Shown here: positions 22,701 to 33,532 of the stretch, piece by piece
Numbering within the stretch: position 1 is the first letter of the stretch
Layout of the letters: each line of letters starts with the position of its first letter
Source: Takakia lepidozioides
Lineage: Eukaryota > Streptophyta > Takakiopsida > Takakiales > Takakiaceae
Length of the DNA stretch: 64,000 nt
Reading direction: 5' to 3'
Assembly (NCBI GenBank): GCA_030704615.1
Contig: CM060732.1
Location: 46,607,053 to 46,671,052, forward strand
The notes under the pieces: model-generated
What the model saw: only the letters and a program-made list of their open reading frames with translations
Told to the model about the DNA's origin: nothing
Databases searched by the model: none
Made by a program: the position numbers and the translations under genes

Positions 22701-25700
22701 TTAGGACATACATGATGTGTTGTCCTTGGCCAACCTCGTTAGTAAGGTTAATGGTTTGAAATGCAAAGCATGAGAAATGTAATCCTCACTATCGTTTGTA
22801 ACAAGAATCCGCACAGAAGTTGTGGTTTCTGCATTTTGTGCGAGGGAATTTCTCTTGCAGTAGCTGTGGATGCATATATTGGTACAAATTTCTTTTTAGA
22901 TCGTTTTTGATCTTAAGGCAAACAGTTTAGGCATTGTACTGCCAAAGCAGGGCAGTTTGCGAGTTATCTGGGAATCGCTGGTAAAGCACGTATGAATTTA
23001 GATTATGTCTGAGACGACCATGGAGGAGCTTTGGCGTCAAAATGACCGTAGGAAGCTGCATTGATAGCGAGTTAGGTTGTCAATTCGGTACTAGTAACGA
23101 CAACATGCACCGTTTCGAAACAATACATGACGACTGTTCCAGTCCCGGATTGCGATCTCTCTATTCTCCCGCTTTTCAAGTCCAATATGAGCACGCGGCG
23201 AGGAGTCTTGGCAATTGGAGGCCAAAATCTGTATAGCGATGAAATATCGCGACAAAGCAAGTGCTGCATCTGAGCAAACGACGGGTGAATGAGCTTCCCG
23301 ACGAAGTTTTGAACTCCTCAGTGATGCAAAATGTGTAGGAGGGAACTCTAGATGATCTGTGACCCAGTGGCAGGGCCAAAGACCCCCTGGGGGCACCACC
23401 AGTATTTTTACTGCCAGGAAGCGGCAGACTGTCTATATGGCAAAACCATGGAAACCAACCAAAGGTGTGGCTTTTCTTTCCCGATTCCCTTGAGATTTTA
23501 CGGGCAAGTACAATGCATCTAATTATAATTTGTCCCAAGTTTGGGGATTTTTGGAGGCGATGAAAGATGACATCAAATTATCAAGCCGAAGGCAGTTGCG
23601 AAAGGCGATTAAATGGAATTCTAGTTCATCCAATGGATGAAAACTGGAAATTCGACCTGCAAGCTGGATGGATGAGAAGACAACCTAGCGCCAACCGGTC
23701 ATCCATTGGATGGATGAAAAACCAGATTTATCATTAACACCAAGGTTTTCCATCCATGGTTATTATTTTATGGTGTTCTATCGTTTTTAAATTATAGACT
23801 CATGTAGGAAATAATAGTTTAAAGACTATCCTTCACTAGTTTAAGAGGCCCCAGAAACACAATAAAAGAAGAGCAGACTCCTCTTGTTCTTCATCTAGTC
23901 TCATTTCCTTGCTTTGGCCTCTTGCTTGTGTAGTTAGTTTTGAGTTTGAGGGAGCTAGATCCTAGAGGGTTGAGCTTGTGGCTCTCTAGTAGTAGAAGCA
24001 AGCATAGTGAGAGCAAGATAGTCCTAGCTCAAGGCCTTGTGGCCATTTGAGGCAAGAAGTAGAGGAAGTGCTCCATGAAGTGGGAGACTTGAGAACGAGT
24101 AGGAGTGTCGGAGGAGGACCAGATTTGAGTACCATTCTACCGAGCGATTTAGTGCATCCCAAACACCACTTGTTTCAGAGGGTGACTTACTATATTATCT
24201 TGACCTTTGAATTCATTTGTTTCATTTGTTGTTCAAGCTTGTTCCAAGAAGGGACCTTATAGCATTGCTTGCTAGAAATATATAAAAACTAACCCTCTTT
24301 CAAAGAGGATGTGTGTGCATTTCTATGTGCATGTGTGAAGCCCTAGGAGACAGGGCCTTAGGAATCTAACCCAATTATGTCATGGAAGTGAGGGTAGATG
24401 TCCATTATTATGTTTAAGGAGAGGGTGAGCTTGCATGAAGTGGCGAAACTCTTGTCAAATTTCCATTTCTAGCTTAGTGGCAATGGACATATTCCATGAG
24501 ACGGCGAAGCTATCGCCAAAATTTCCATATTATTAAGTTCATATCTATGATCATAAGCCCCCAGGCCATAGAGGACCATAGGAGGCAGTGCTAACTAGCT
24601 TTATAAGTGGTTAAGCTATTTTGTAGAGATCTGCCAAAAAAGGCAGAGCCCAGCACTAAAGTGTCGGCGCCTTAGGCGCCTCTAGGCTAGAGGTCAACCA
24701 AGGAGGTTGCTTAGAATCGCCATGGAAAGGCGAATCTAACACGGGTGGCGCGGCCTTCCCCTGTGAGGAGAGTTGACCCCTGGAGCAAAGTACAGGTTGT
24801 TGGTACACTGTGTGGCAGCACCAGGCACCATAACTGGGTCCGCGCAGGTACGACACGAATGGCAGAGACGACGGAGCCTGCTATTACCCACTGGACCGGG
24901 CCGGCGGAGGGCCAGTCACGTCGCACCACGTAGTGCTAGCCGCGGGGTATCGGTTTTAACCACTGGATATTACGACAGATCCCGCCAGGAACTGTTGGTC
25001 CCTGGTACGGGTATTTTAAGGGGGGTTTTCTCCCTATGCCTTTGATTTCTTGTGCACTATTCATGGTGTTCTTCTTGCATGGGAATGAAGGCGTGTTTTA
25101 GCAAAGGATAAGAAATGGTTGGAACCATTGGATAGGCCCCATTGAGGCCATCAATTTGATATGTATCTTGGGGCTTGTGAAAGCACGGCTCACGGGTGGA
25201 TGCTACAGGTAGAGAGAGAGAGCCCAGAGACAGGAGGAGAGAATCCCTGGTAGGGGTTTCACAAGGTAGAAGATGACATGTTCCAACTTCGTTCTAGGCT
25301 GGTTGCTTGCGTAAATTAATCAAATTATATTGGAAGTAAGTGGAAGAGGAGTAGGGAATGGACCCTTAGACCCACTGAATGTTTAATCATTGTTTACACA
25401 CAAGGGTGACGATCAGATGAGAAACTGATGGGCGACAGATTTCATTCATTCTGGCCCGGTGATTGTTTAAGTTGTTAATGCATTATTGATTGGTTTGGTA
25501 TAGGAATTTAGGGGTGCTCCCAAGTGGAGAGCGGTTCCCCAATGCTCCCGACATAAAGGGAGTTCCCAGGGCGTTCCCCTGGTACCTTGAGGGTAATTTA
25601 GTTAGCTAAATCCTACGATGATTCTCTATTTCTACGAATTTCATGCATTTGTAGGAAGGTTTTAATTATTTGTTCTTTACTATTCAGCAGGGTAATTCGC

Positions 25701-26261
25701 CTTTAATAAGGGATTTATCGGACTCCTTAACTTAAAAACGGAAGTTTTAATGGAGGTATCACCCCCTTCCGCCGAGGATATTTGAAGGCAAGTACCCGGC
25801 CGCTGGGGGGCCCTTGGGCCAAGGAACGGCCATTGTTTTATTATATCTCGGGAATTACCTAGAGGTTTGAATTGTTATCATTCACCCGATGGACTGACCA
25901 TTGAGGTTGAAACTTGGATCGCTCTAAGCTGGGGAGACTGACTTGGGAAAGCGGATCCGGTCCCTTCCTAGGAGGTATGAAACTAATCCACCTCGGGATT
26001 TGGGGGGGGGGCATTGGGCGGGAGATAGATGATCCTCGTCTCCCTGGGCTCGGGATTCGTTTTGTGAAGGGATTTGAAGGTTCGTCCCGGCTATAAGTGT
26101 GTTGGGAGTCCAGGCATGTATGAAGTAGTAATAAACAAAGACTTGGAAGGCAATTACGATTAAAGACGTAGAAAACCCATCAACAAAACGTAGGACTAGG
26201 AAACGCAAATCGCCCTGTGAAGTGGAGTTGTTAAGCTTTGCTTTGCCGGTAGGAAGTTAGA
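22700..26261. other. Non-coding sequence between element 1 and the MULE
   Basis: I find no supportable gene. Around 23610-23740 there are several CATCCATTGGATG-type palindromes, and similar ATCCATTCATCC-rich sequence occurs inside the CACTA-like element at about 32590-33130. The stretch 24650-25030 is GC-rich with a short palindrome GGCGCCTTAGGCGCC near 24666 and resembles an LTR or leader of an unidentified element. The right part may include the 5' terminal region of the MULE, whose terminal repeats I could not identify. Confidence 0.35.
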
Positions 26262-28156
26262 ATGTTTAGATCCATCCATAGCTGCCACGGACCCCTCCAC
26301 TTACCGCAGCCAGGTAGGCGGTTCGTTGAGCCCAACCTACACCGCAACTTGCCACGACCCCCTAGGCTAGTATGCCGTCACCCTGGCCACGCGCGACCAG
26401 GGCTCGTCAGCAGCATGGCTTCCTCCAAAGCGGAGTTTTACTCTGTGGAGAAACCAGTACCTTTCTCGAAGGATACCGATGACAATGGTTTTGCAATTAT
26501 GGATGAACATCTCCTAGCCACGAGTTTCGAGTTCCAGTATGGTACTGTGTGGCTCGAAAGAGAGGTTTACGGTGTTGATGGGAAGTTGATGAAGTATGTC
26601 TTCCAGAAATCGGATGAAAACGCACTTATGAGTCAGTGGAGAGTTCATCCAGGAAGATATAGGGTTCTTGGAGCTCCTCGCCGGCAGTTGATTGGTTCGT
26701 ATGTCATGTTGGGAACTGCTGCTTCTGTTGTTCAAGACAAGAGGAATGTGGTCATGAAGATGGAGCCCACAACTTCCAGACAAATTGTTGAGCTCTCCGA
26801 CTCCTCGGAGGAGGACGTTCCGAAAATTCCTTCTGTGGTTCCTTCTCCGGTGGTCGTGGTGCCGGACTTGAAGGACCTATCTAGTGTCATTCCTAAACTG
26901 AAGTCAATGGGAAGAATGCCTGGTTTCAAGAGTGAGTTGCGGGGGATTGACTGGGACACTGTCCCTGTTGAGCGTGTGCAATACCTTTCGGGGTCTTTTG
27001 ATGGGGATGTCGTCTTCGAGCTCCCTCCACCTGGGCGGGGTGGACCTGTTTCGAGCCTCATGCATGGAATGGACAAGAGACACGATGGACACCCATGGTG
27101 CAAAACGAAGACATCCAATATTGAAAATGATGACAAGCTCATGTTCAGGAGAGCAATGTGCAATGGGCACCTGAGGTGCGAGAATTTGAGTTGCAGACAT
27201 TTCTTGCGGTCAGAGGTTCAGAACCAGAGCGAGTGGGAGGGTGTCACCGAGAATCCTTTCAAGCCCGGTGAAGCACCTCCAAGCTCCAACACTTTCGTTT
27301 GCAAATTCTGCAAACGAGCGCCTTCCTGTCTGGCAATGTGTGGTGCAAGAATGTACTATGTGGTGCACCGTTTTCCAACCTTGACTAGAGCCGGTGTGCA
27401 TTTCGGCTTCCACAACCATCCAGTGTCGAAGGGGGATTACATGGAAAGTGTTGAAACAGTCTCCAGGTTGATAAGACAAGAGTATGAGAGCAATCCAACA
27501 GTCACCACCTCCACAATTGTTCTTGGAGCAAGCAAGACTTTCCTGGAAACCCATATTCTTAGTGAAGGAGATTCTGTGGGCAGGAAACTCGACGGGCCAG
27601 CCTTGGACAATGTTATGGATCACTTCCCTACCTTGAGCTCGCCGAATATTAAAAACCGGGTGAATGCATTGAGGATCATGGGCTCTGCTAACAGAGGGTA
27701 CGTTGATAATATTTTCGAATTGAAGCGACAGAGCAAGTATGACTACATTCAAGAGAGTGTGTTCCCAGGTCAAAGGTCGAACAAAGTGTATCTTTTCAAA
27801 ATGTCCACAGCCGGGGAGGGCAGCGGAGACAGTCTTGTGAAGCGCATGTAGAAGGGTGGTTATCTTCAGAACTGTTTCCTTATGTTTGATCACGTCAAAC
27901 GAGTGTAAGACTGGACAACAATGGCGTGTTATGTTTACGATCATTTCTACCAGCGAGTCATGACAATTGCAGTGTGTGACATGCAATCAGAGGATGCGGA
28001 TTCGCAATAGCTAATGTGGAGAAGTCTCATTTGCGTGATGGACTCCCAGGGCGTCTCATCTCCAAATTTCGTCGGATTTGGCCGAAAGTGCTCAAGCGAA
28101 TTTCAATGTTGTTCGCATTGTGTTTGGATCAGGAGATCCAAAGGTGCCAATGCCAG
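26262..28156 (+). pseudogene. MULE-type transposase, 5' half, with GCM-like zinc finger
   Basis: The frame is open from 26262; I prefer the ATG at 26415 (MASSKAEFY). A Cys/His-rich finger covers about residues 280-390 counted from 26262: HPWCKTKTSN, MCNGHLRCENLSCRHF, FVCKFCKRAP, FHNHP. This is the WRKY-GCM-like DNA-binding finger usual in MULE transposases. In the same frame past the TAG at 27849 come CFLMFDHVKRV and IAVCDMQSED of the DDE domain, with further stops at 27906 (TAA) and 28008 (TAG). A frameshift near 28079 precedes AQANFNVVRIVFGSGDPKV. The frame breaks off at the CACTA insertion and resumes at 33533. With several stops the copy is dead. Confidence 0.85.
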
Positions 28157-28207
28157 CAATACAACAGATCCGACTTTTACGTCTGTTATTTTCCAGTCGT
28201 ATCAGCC
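28157..28207 (+). repeat. Left terminal inverted repeat of the CACTA-like element
   Basis: CAATACAACAGATC at the edge, then CGACTTTTACGTCTG and CCAGTCGTAT. It pairs with 33480-33532 in reverse orientation. The outermost CAATA differs from canonical CACTA by one base. Confidence 0.8.
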
Positions 28208-28935
28208 TTTTATGACTGCATGACTGCCCAGTCAGATAGACCTAGTCAGTTGTGACAAATGAGTCGTAAGCGCCATAGAGTCGTATTTGCCAGTCGTGGA
28301 GCTCACTGTTGACGTGGCAACTGAGACGCCTAATCATAGTCATTGATAAGACCGTAGTAAATGACTGCGAATCCATGTCAGTTTCATGTGGAACTGAAGG
28401 GATATGCCACGTGTCACGTCAAAGGGAAGGCGACAGGGTCTTTACGACTGGCATATACGACTTCCGCAGATTAACCCCATGACAACACGTGGAGAAGACT
28501 GGACATGACACGTGGAGTCAAATTATGCACGATGGGGGTGGTCGTTATGACTGGGACATATGACTTCCATGGCGCACTCTAGATACTGCACGTGGCACAA
28601 GTATGGGCGAACACGAGGGGTGAAAGTGGCACGTGGCGGAGGCCCTGTGGATGGGAGGTAGTCGTGTACATGACCGTAGTCATGGGCCTAACTCTAGCTG
28701 CATTGAAACATGAAAGCACAATTAAAAGCACACGAAAACACATTTGAAACATGAAAGCACATTTGAAATTGGAACATCGATTCAAATACAACGTGACTTA
28801 ATGTTCAAAGATCCGTTCCATAATCTAATCCGGTGCTGCTACAAAAATGCACAAGCTGCAAAGTCTATGTAGACTTCCAAATGCCTGAGCAGAAGATGCA
28901 TACACTGGCATCTCTTGACCTTCAGCAATCCACTA

Positions 28936-29118
28936 CCTTCATTAGCAGTGCCTGATTTTATCAATTGTGTCGCAGCTGCTGTGGCTTCATGTTGACCATC
29001 TACCCATGCAGGTTTCTTCTAGCTATCCTTCCACAACGAATCATAGGTAATCTGGAGCTTGAAAAGCCGGCCCTCTTGGATGAATCTGCACCCACACTCT
29101 ATCATTGCTCCTCAGCTA
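28936..29118. repeat. Duplicated segment, copy 1
   Basis: From CCTTCATTAGCAGTGCCTGA onward this stretch is repeated at 30326-30505 with scattered differences. The duplicate lies in the same orientation within the CACTA-like element, flanking the PPR fragments. Confidence 0.7.
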
Positions 29119-30140
29119 TCCATGCCCATGAGGGTATTGTTCCGAATCACATCTGGTACAATTCCAGCTTTGGTGATGCAACCATGTACCTCTTTGCATG
29201 TGCTTTCCAGGGAAGCCAGGCTTGCACACGCACTGCAAACACACACAAACATGATGTGGTCGAGCTGCACCCTTTCCCCCATCATTTGCTTTCAGGTCTC
29301 CAAAGCCCCATCCAGCTCTCCTGCTCTGCACGCCCTCACCACAAGGGCATATTTCAGAATGACATCAATTCAATTCCAGCTTGGATGATGTCACCACAAA
29401 CCCCGTCTTCACTCATTGCCTACTCTAGTTAAGTGCAATTATGGGCTAGGCTGATACCACATCTCATTCAGCCATATTATCAAACTGCATGCCATTTGTA
29501 TCCTTGTAGTTGTACCCAAACTTGGCATACATGTCCACTACGGCAACATTCAGAATCACATCAGATACAATACCAACTTTGACGATATTACCGTGGACCT
29601 TTGCACCATTTTTCATGGCTGCCAGGCTTGCATTTGACATACATATCCACCAAGGCAGTGTTTAGAGACATCTAGTGGTACAATTCCAGCTTTGACAATG
29701 TCACCATAGACCTTGCGTCCTTTCCAGGGCTACCAGGCTCGCATTTGACATACATGTACACCAAGGGAATGTTCAAAATGACATCAGAATGTCATCGCAT
29801 TTGACATGAATTCCAGCTTTGATGATGTCACCATGAACCTCTTGGCCCCTTCCCAGGGCTTCTAGGCTCGCATATGCATATTACAAACACAAATGAACAT
29901 GACCTGGTCTGGCTTCATCCTTTCCCACATCATTTGCTCTTAGGTTTCCAAAGCCTTAATCCCACATCCATGCTGCACATACCTTGCAATCATGGCACTC
30001 CACAACACCACATCTCATTTAGCCATGTTGTCGAACTCTCCCTTCGCATCAGGCTTGCTGCACCCACATTTGGCATACATGTCCACCAGGGCAGTGTTCA
30101 GAATGACAACTAGTACAATTTCAGCTTTGACGATGGCACA
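29050..30140 (-). pseudogene. PPR-protein gene fragment captured by the CACTA-like element
   Basis: Translating the minus strand with frame changes gives successive pentatricopeptide motifs: TALVDMYAKCG (about 30070-30110), DVVLWSAMIARYVQHGCGIK, ERMKPDQVMFICVCN, then VVDMYAKFGYN (about 29505-29540), CRAGELDGALET and CSACASLASLE (about 29210-29340), and KAGIVPDVI. These are the repeating blocks of plant PPR proteins, which bind organellar RNA. Stops and shifts are frequent (for example a TGA after FDNMAK), so it is a non-functional fragment. No start codon or C-terminal E/DYW domain is recognised. Confidence 0.8.
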
Positions 30141-30245
30141 TGGCCAAGAGTTACAATATCCCGCTACCAATGAGTTCAATGCATATCCTTGTCACATTGG
30201 CAATATCATGTCAAAGTCACTCCCAACTAGATTCACTCAACAACT

Positions 30246-30715
30246 AACTTGCAGAATTCAACATGAAAATTGAGGGCCGATTCTGATAAGAGGGGAAAAC
30301 AGGGTGAAATGTGTTGAAGAAGGTGCCTTCATTAGCACTGCCTGATTTTATCAATTGTTCCGCTGCTGCTACGGCTTCCAGTTGACCATCTACCCATGCA
30401 GGTTTTTTGTATCTATCCTTCCACGGGGAATCATAGGTAATGTGGAGCTTGAAATCCAGCCCTCTTGGATGAATCTGGACTCACACTCTATCTGTGCTCC
30501 TTCAGCTATCTATGCCTCTGCACAAAATCATGCATACATCTTTGCCTTCTTGCTAGCAGCTGACAATGACAGCCTAGAATTGTTCCAGCAAACACCCCCA
30601 ACCCTACTTATCAACGAGCAACGAGCTAACTTACAGAATTCAACATGCATCTCAGGGCCGAGTCTGGTGAGAGGGCAAAACATACTGAAATAGGTCGAAG
30701 AAGAAGGTGCCCTTG
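30246..30715. repeat. Duplication within the CACTA-like element, including duplicated-segment copy 2
   Basis: The segment with GCAGAATTCAACATG at 30246-30328 recurs at about 30632-30715 with ACAGAATTCAACATG. Between them, 30326-30505 is the second copy of 28936-29118. The arrangement looks like repeated local duplication. Confidence 0.6.
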
Positions 30716-30836
30716 CGACATTGTCCTTGACCTTGTGTCATGACCCAACTGAAATGAATCACACGGCAAATCCCTAGCATTGCCAAAGGAAGGAAAGTTA
30801 TATGGGCCCAGGTTTCTGTGCAAGGAAGATTGTTAC

Positions 30837-30920
30837 CGTGCGAAGCCCAACCACTTCAACTTCCTCGCCAACCTTAATTATCCCCTGTTCTACACGCCCT
30901 GTGACCACTGTTCCACGCCC
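30837..30920 (-). pseudogene. Single EF-Tu exon captured by the CACTA-like element
   Basis: The minus strand reads 28 uninterrupted codons, starting [13 protein letters not shown] and ending VEVVGLRT. This is the start of domain 2 of bacterial or organellar-type elongation factor Tu. It is bounded by a plausible AG acceptor (GAATGTACAG) and GT donor (GTAACA), so an exon with intron edges was copied from genomic DNA and not from mRNA. Plants carry nuclear genes for mitochondrial EF-Tu, and some for the plastid form; I cannot say which was the donor. No further EF-Tu sequence is seen nearby. Confidence 0.8.
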
Positions 30921-31831
30921 CTGTACATTCACATACCCACATGTAGACCAGCATCATCAGCGAAGGAGGGCACCTAATTACATCATGTCGACTACATTTC
31001 ATCTTCACACTTTCTTTCTGTCTCTTCAAATATCAAGATTGTCCACATTCATCAATGTCTTGCCAAAGCACAGATGATAGAGAAAACACAGAATAATTTC
31101 AAAGCATACACTGCAGGACTGTGCCATTCCAGAGTGTTATAGAATACGGACTACATGTTTGCCTATGCATGTCCAAAAGAAGGCACACATTACATTACAT
31201 AGATCAAAGTGAAGATCTAGACTTCTTACCGTATTTGTTTGCTGAAGAAGGACTTGGAACATTGGGTGTCCAAGTTTACGTACCACTGGATACAAAGCAC
31301 CAGCAAAACTCTATAAGGCACTTCAAACACTATCCAAGTTGAGAATCTCTTTCTATGAGTTATCGCACGCGGCTTCAAACAAATAGTCGCAGCTGCTCAG
31401 TGCTAATCTGATAAGAATGATTGATCATCATGTTGGCCAGGGAGGTCTACAGATTAGAATAACACTGTAGAAAGCTGGCAAACCAAAACCATGATAAGCT
31501 TTATAACATCCATGAAAGTCCAACAGTAAAGCAGAAACCAGACCAAAATCGCTGCAGGGAGAGAAAAAAAACAAACTGGATGAGTCCACATGGACCACAG
31601 GTCCTATAGGACAAAATAAAATAACAAGAAAAGCCCATCAATCAGTTGTATTCAAGAGAAAAGAGAGAGAGTGTGTGGAGCAAACAATCTCGTTGAACAG
31701 CTGACCTTGGGTATCAAAGCATCAGAAGGTCCGGAGCTAGACTTCGAGCTGTCGGAGCCCATTTATCTCCCACCCCAAGCGCTGACAAAACCGACTCTCT
31801 CTGACTGAGCTTTCCGCAGACGTTAGAAAAT

Positions 31832-31874
31832 ACCATTTCATTTCATTTCATTTCATTTCATTTCATTTCATTTC
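31832..31874. repeat. (TTTCA)n microsatellite
   Basis: About eight copies of the pentamer TTTCA in a row inside the CACTA-like element. Confidence 0.9.
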
Positions 31875-32253
31875 TCTACCTGAAGTTCATCAATATTTGA
31901 GTGGTCACTTCGAACCAGACAATCAAAGACAGGAGGTGAAAATTGAAAGCACTTGATCGACATATCTGCACATCCATATGATATTCCTGTTTGTGAGTGC
32001 TTGTATCCAGTTTATCCTCGAAAACATCAACACAAGCATCCAAAAACTGAGTCATCCCACCTACAGCCAAACAAGATGACCACAGTGCAGCTGAGCGAGC
32101 AAAGATTGAAACACGACATGCTAAGACCAAGCTGACTCTCCGAAGAACCTTGTAAACAGCAGGAAGAATACCAAATCATGGTACTAACAGTCGCCGAGAG
32201 CCCACATTTGCAGGATGGACAAACTTCTTCACATCGTACATTGAGAAAAAGCC

Positions 32254-32353
32254 ACACCTTGAGACTGCGGTTGTCCATCGTGAAGGTGCCCAGCCGCTTC
32301 CCATAGTAGTCGATGGCCACATTGTGCACCACATCTTCATGCCTCGATTCTAG
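32254..32353 (-). pseudogene. SEC13 fragment captured by the CACTA-like element
   Basis: The minus strand encodes LESRHEDVVHNVAIDYYGKR followed by LGTFTMDNRSLKVW. This corresponds to the first WD40 blade of SEC13, whose family signature is H-x-D-x-V-H-D-x-x-x-DYYGKRLAT...SSDR-x-IK. SEC13 is a shared subunit of the COPII coat and nuclear pore. The frame is open from 32512, but later blades are absent, and the SSDR motif has become TMDNR. It is a single-exon fragment, not a gene. Likely the N-terminal exon of the donor. Confidence 0.75.
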
Positions 32354-32589
32354 GGTTTGAGTCCCTGTCTGCCCCCTATCCCACCAGCTCCGCTCGTCGT
32401 CTCTCATGATCAGACTCGACCCTAAAACAAAACAAACATAGCTCCGTCGATGTCTCTCATGATCAGACTCGACACTAAAAGAAAGCAAACACAGCTCCGT
32501 CCTGTTTGTCATCTCTCACGATCAAACTCGACACAAAGAAAACAAACAGATGGCAGGGGAGACAAAAAAAACGCTAAGTCCCCTCTAAC

Positions 32590-33130
32590 TCATGACTAGA
32601 TGGATGAATGTAGCAATAGATGGATGAATTTTGGGTTTTCCATCAATATATCCATCCATTCATTTGTTTTTCCATGTTTTGGCCATTTTAATTTCATCCA
32701 TTCATCCAAAATAAATCTTTAAATGAGTTTCACTGTCAGTTCATCCAATAGCTGCTAGCTCAAAGTTTGCATTATCATTCGTTCCTACGTTCATCCAATA
32801 GTTGCCAGCAAGGCATTTGTTGTATCATTCGTTCATACATTCATCCAATGCACAAAAGTTATGTTTGATATGTTCATCCAATAGTTGCCAGCAAGGCATT
32901 TGTGTATCATTCGATGAGATAATACAGTTGCTTTGTTTCACTAACCTTAACCAGCAGTCGATTAGTTTTACTGTTAATTTGCTGGATTAGTGAAACAGTA
33001 GTTAAATATTTTTACTACTTATTATCCTCATACTTAATACTGCAACCTAACAACCCTAAACTCGAGCACATTCATCCTAGTTCACTTATCCTAATTCATC
33101 CTAATCATTCATTCATCCATTCATTCATTC
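32590..33130. repeat. ATCCATTCATCC-rich low-complexity block
   Basis: The block is dense in TTCATCC, ATCCATTC and reverse forms such as GGATGAAT. It includes repeats of CATCCAATAGTTGCCAGCAA at about 32793-32812 and 32876-32895. It lies within the CACTA-like element near its right end. Confidence 0.6.
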
Positions 33131-33479
33131 ATTCACATGGTGTGGTTTAGTGCCCGCGAGCAATGATATGTCGACACGTCGTCATTTGCAATCACATCCT
33201 ACATCTGTTTCATCCATTTGCATCGTCCACGTAGACACTCCTTGGGCAACCGGCAATCGCCACGTGCAGTCGTGAATACTGGCAGTCATACATTCCCATG
33301 CCCACGTCATCCTGTTGCAGTTTTGGCCATGACTTCTAGTCGTATCTACCATCTTCCCCTATCTGGTCAAACGTGTTTGACCACAGATCCTGACGTGGTG
33401 GAGGTACAAGGTGGCATATACGACTTCTGGTGGTCACAATTGGCAACCAGGACTGCCCCCTTGCATTTTGTAGATATAT

Positions 33480-33532
33480 ATGCTACGACTGGGCAAATGT
33501 GGCAGACGTTAAAGCCGAGATCTGTTGTAGTG
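33480..33532 (-). repeat. Right terminal inverted repeat of the CACTA-like element
   Basis: The outer edge reads GATCTGTTGTAGTG, i.e. CACTACAACAGATC reversed, preceded by inner blocks matching the left end. TAGTG at 33528-33532 is the canonical CACTA terminus. Confidence 0.8.

Larger units (their letters stand above)
28157..33532 (+). mobile_element. CACTA-like DNA transposon carrying host gene fragments, inserted in the MULE
   Basis: The left end starts CAATACAACAGATC and the right end, reversed, starts CACTACAACAGATC: one mismatch in 14. Similarity continues inward with shared ACGTCTG and CCAGTCGTA blocks. The flanks are CAG (28154-28156) and CAA (33533-33535), a 3-bp target duplication with one change. 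Removing the element and one flank restores the MULE reading frame across the site. Inside both ends lie many short CGACTGG and CACGTGG repeats, like the subterminal repeats of CACTA elements. No transposase is present, so it would be non-autonomous. The interior holds minus-strand fragments of a PPR gene, an EF-Tu gene and SEC13. The element orientation is arbitrary. Confidence 0.85.

Noticed and set aside
28965-29432. A 155-codon + strand open frame in the CACTA-like element
   Set aside because: The minus strand here encodes PPR motifs; the + strand frame is a shadow.
30802-31077. A 91-codon + strand open frame
   Set aside because: The minus strand encodes the EF-Tu exon in the same place.
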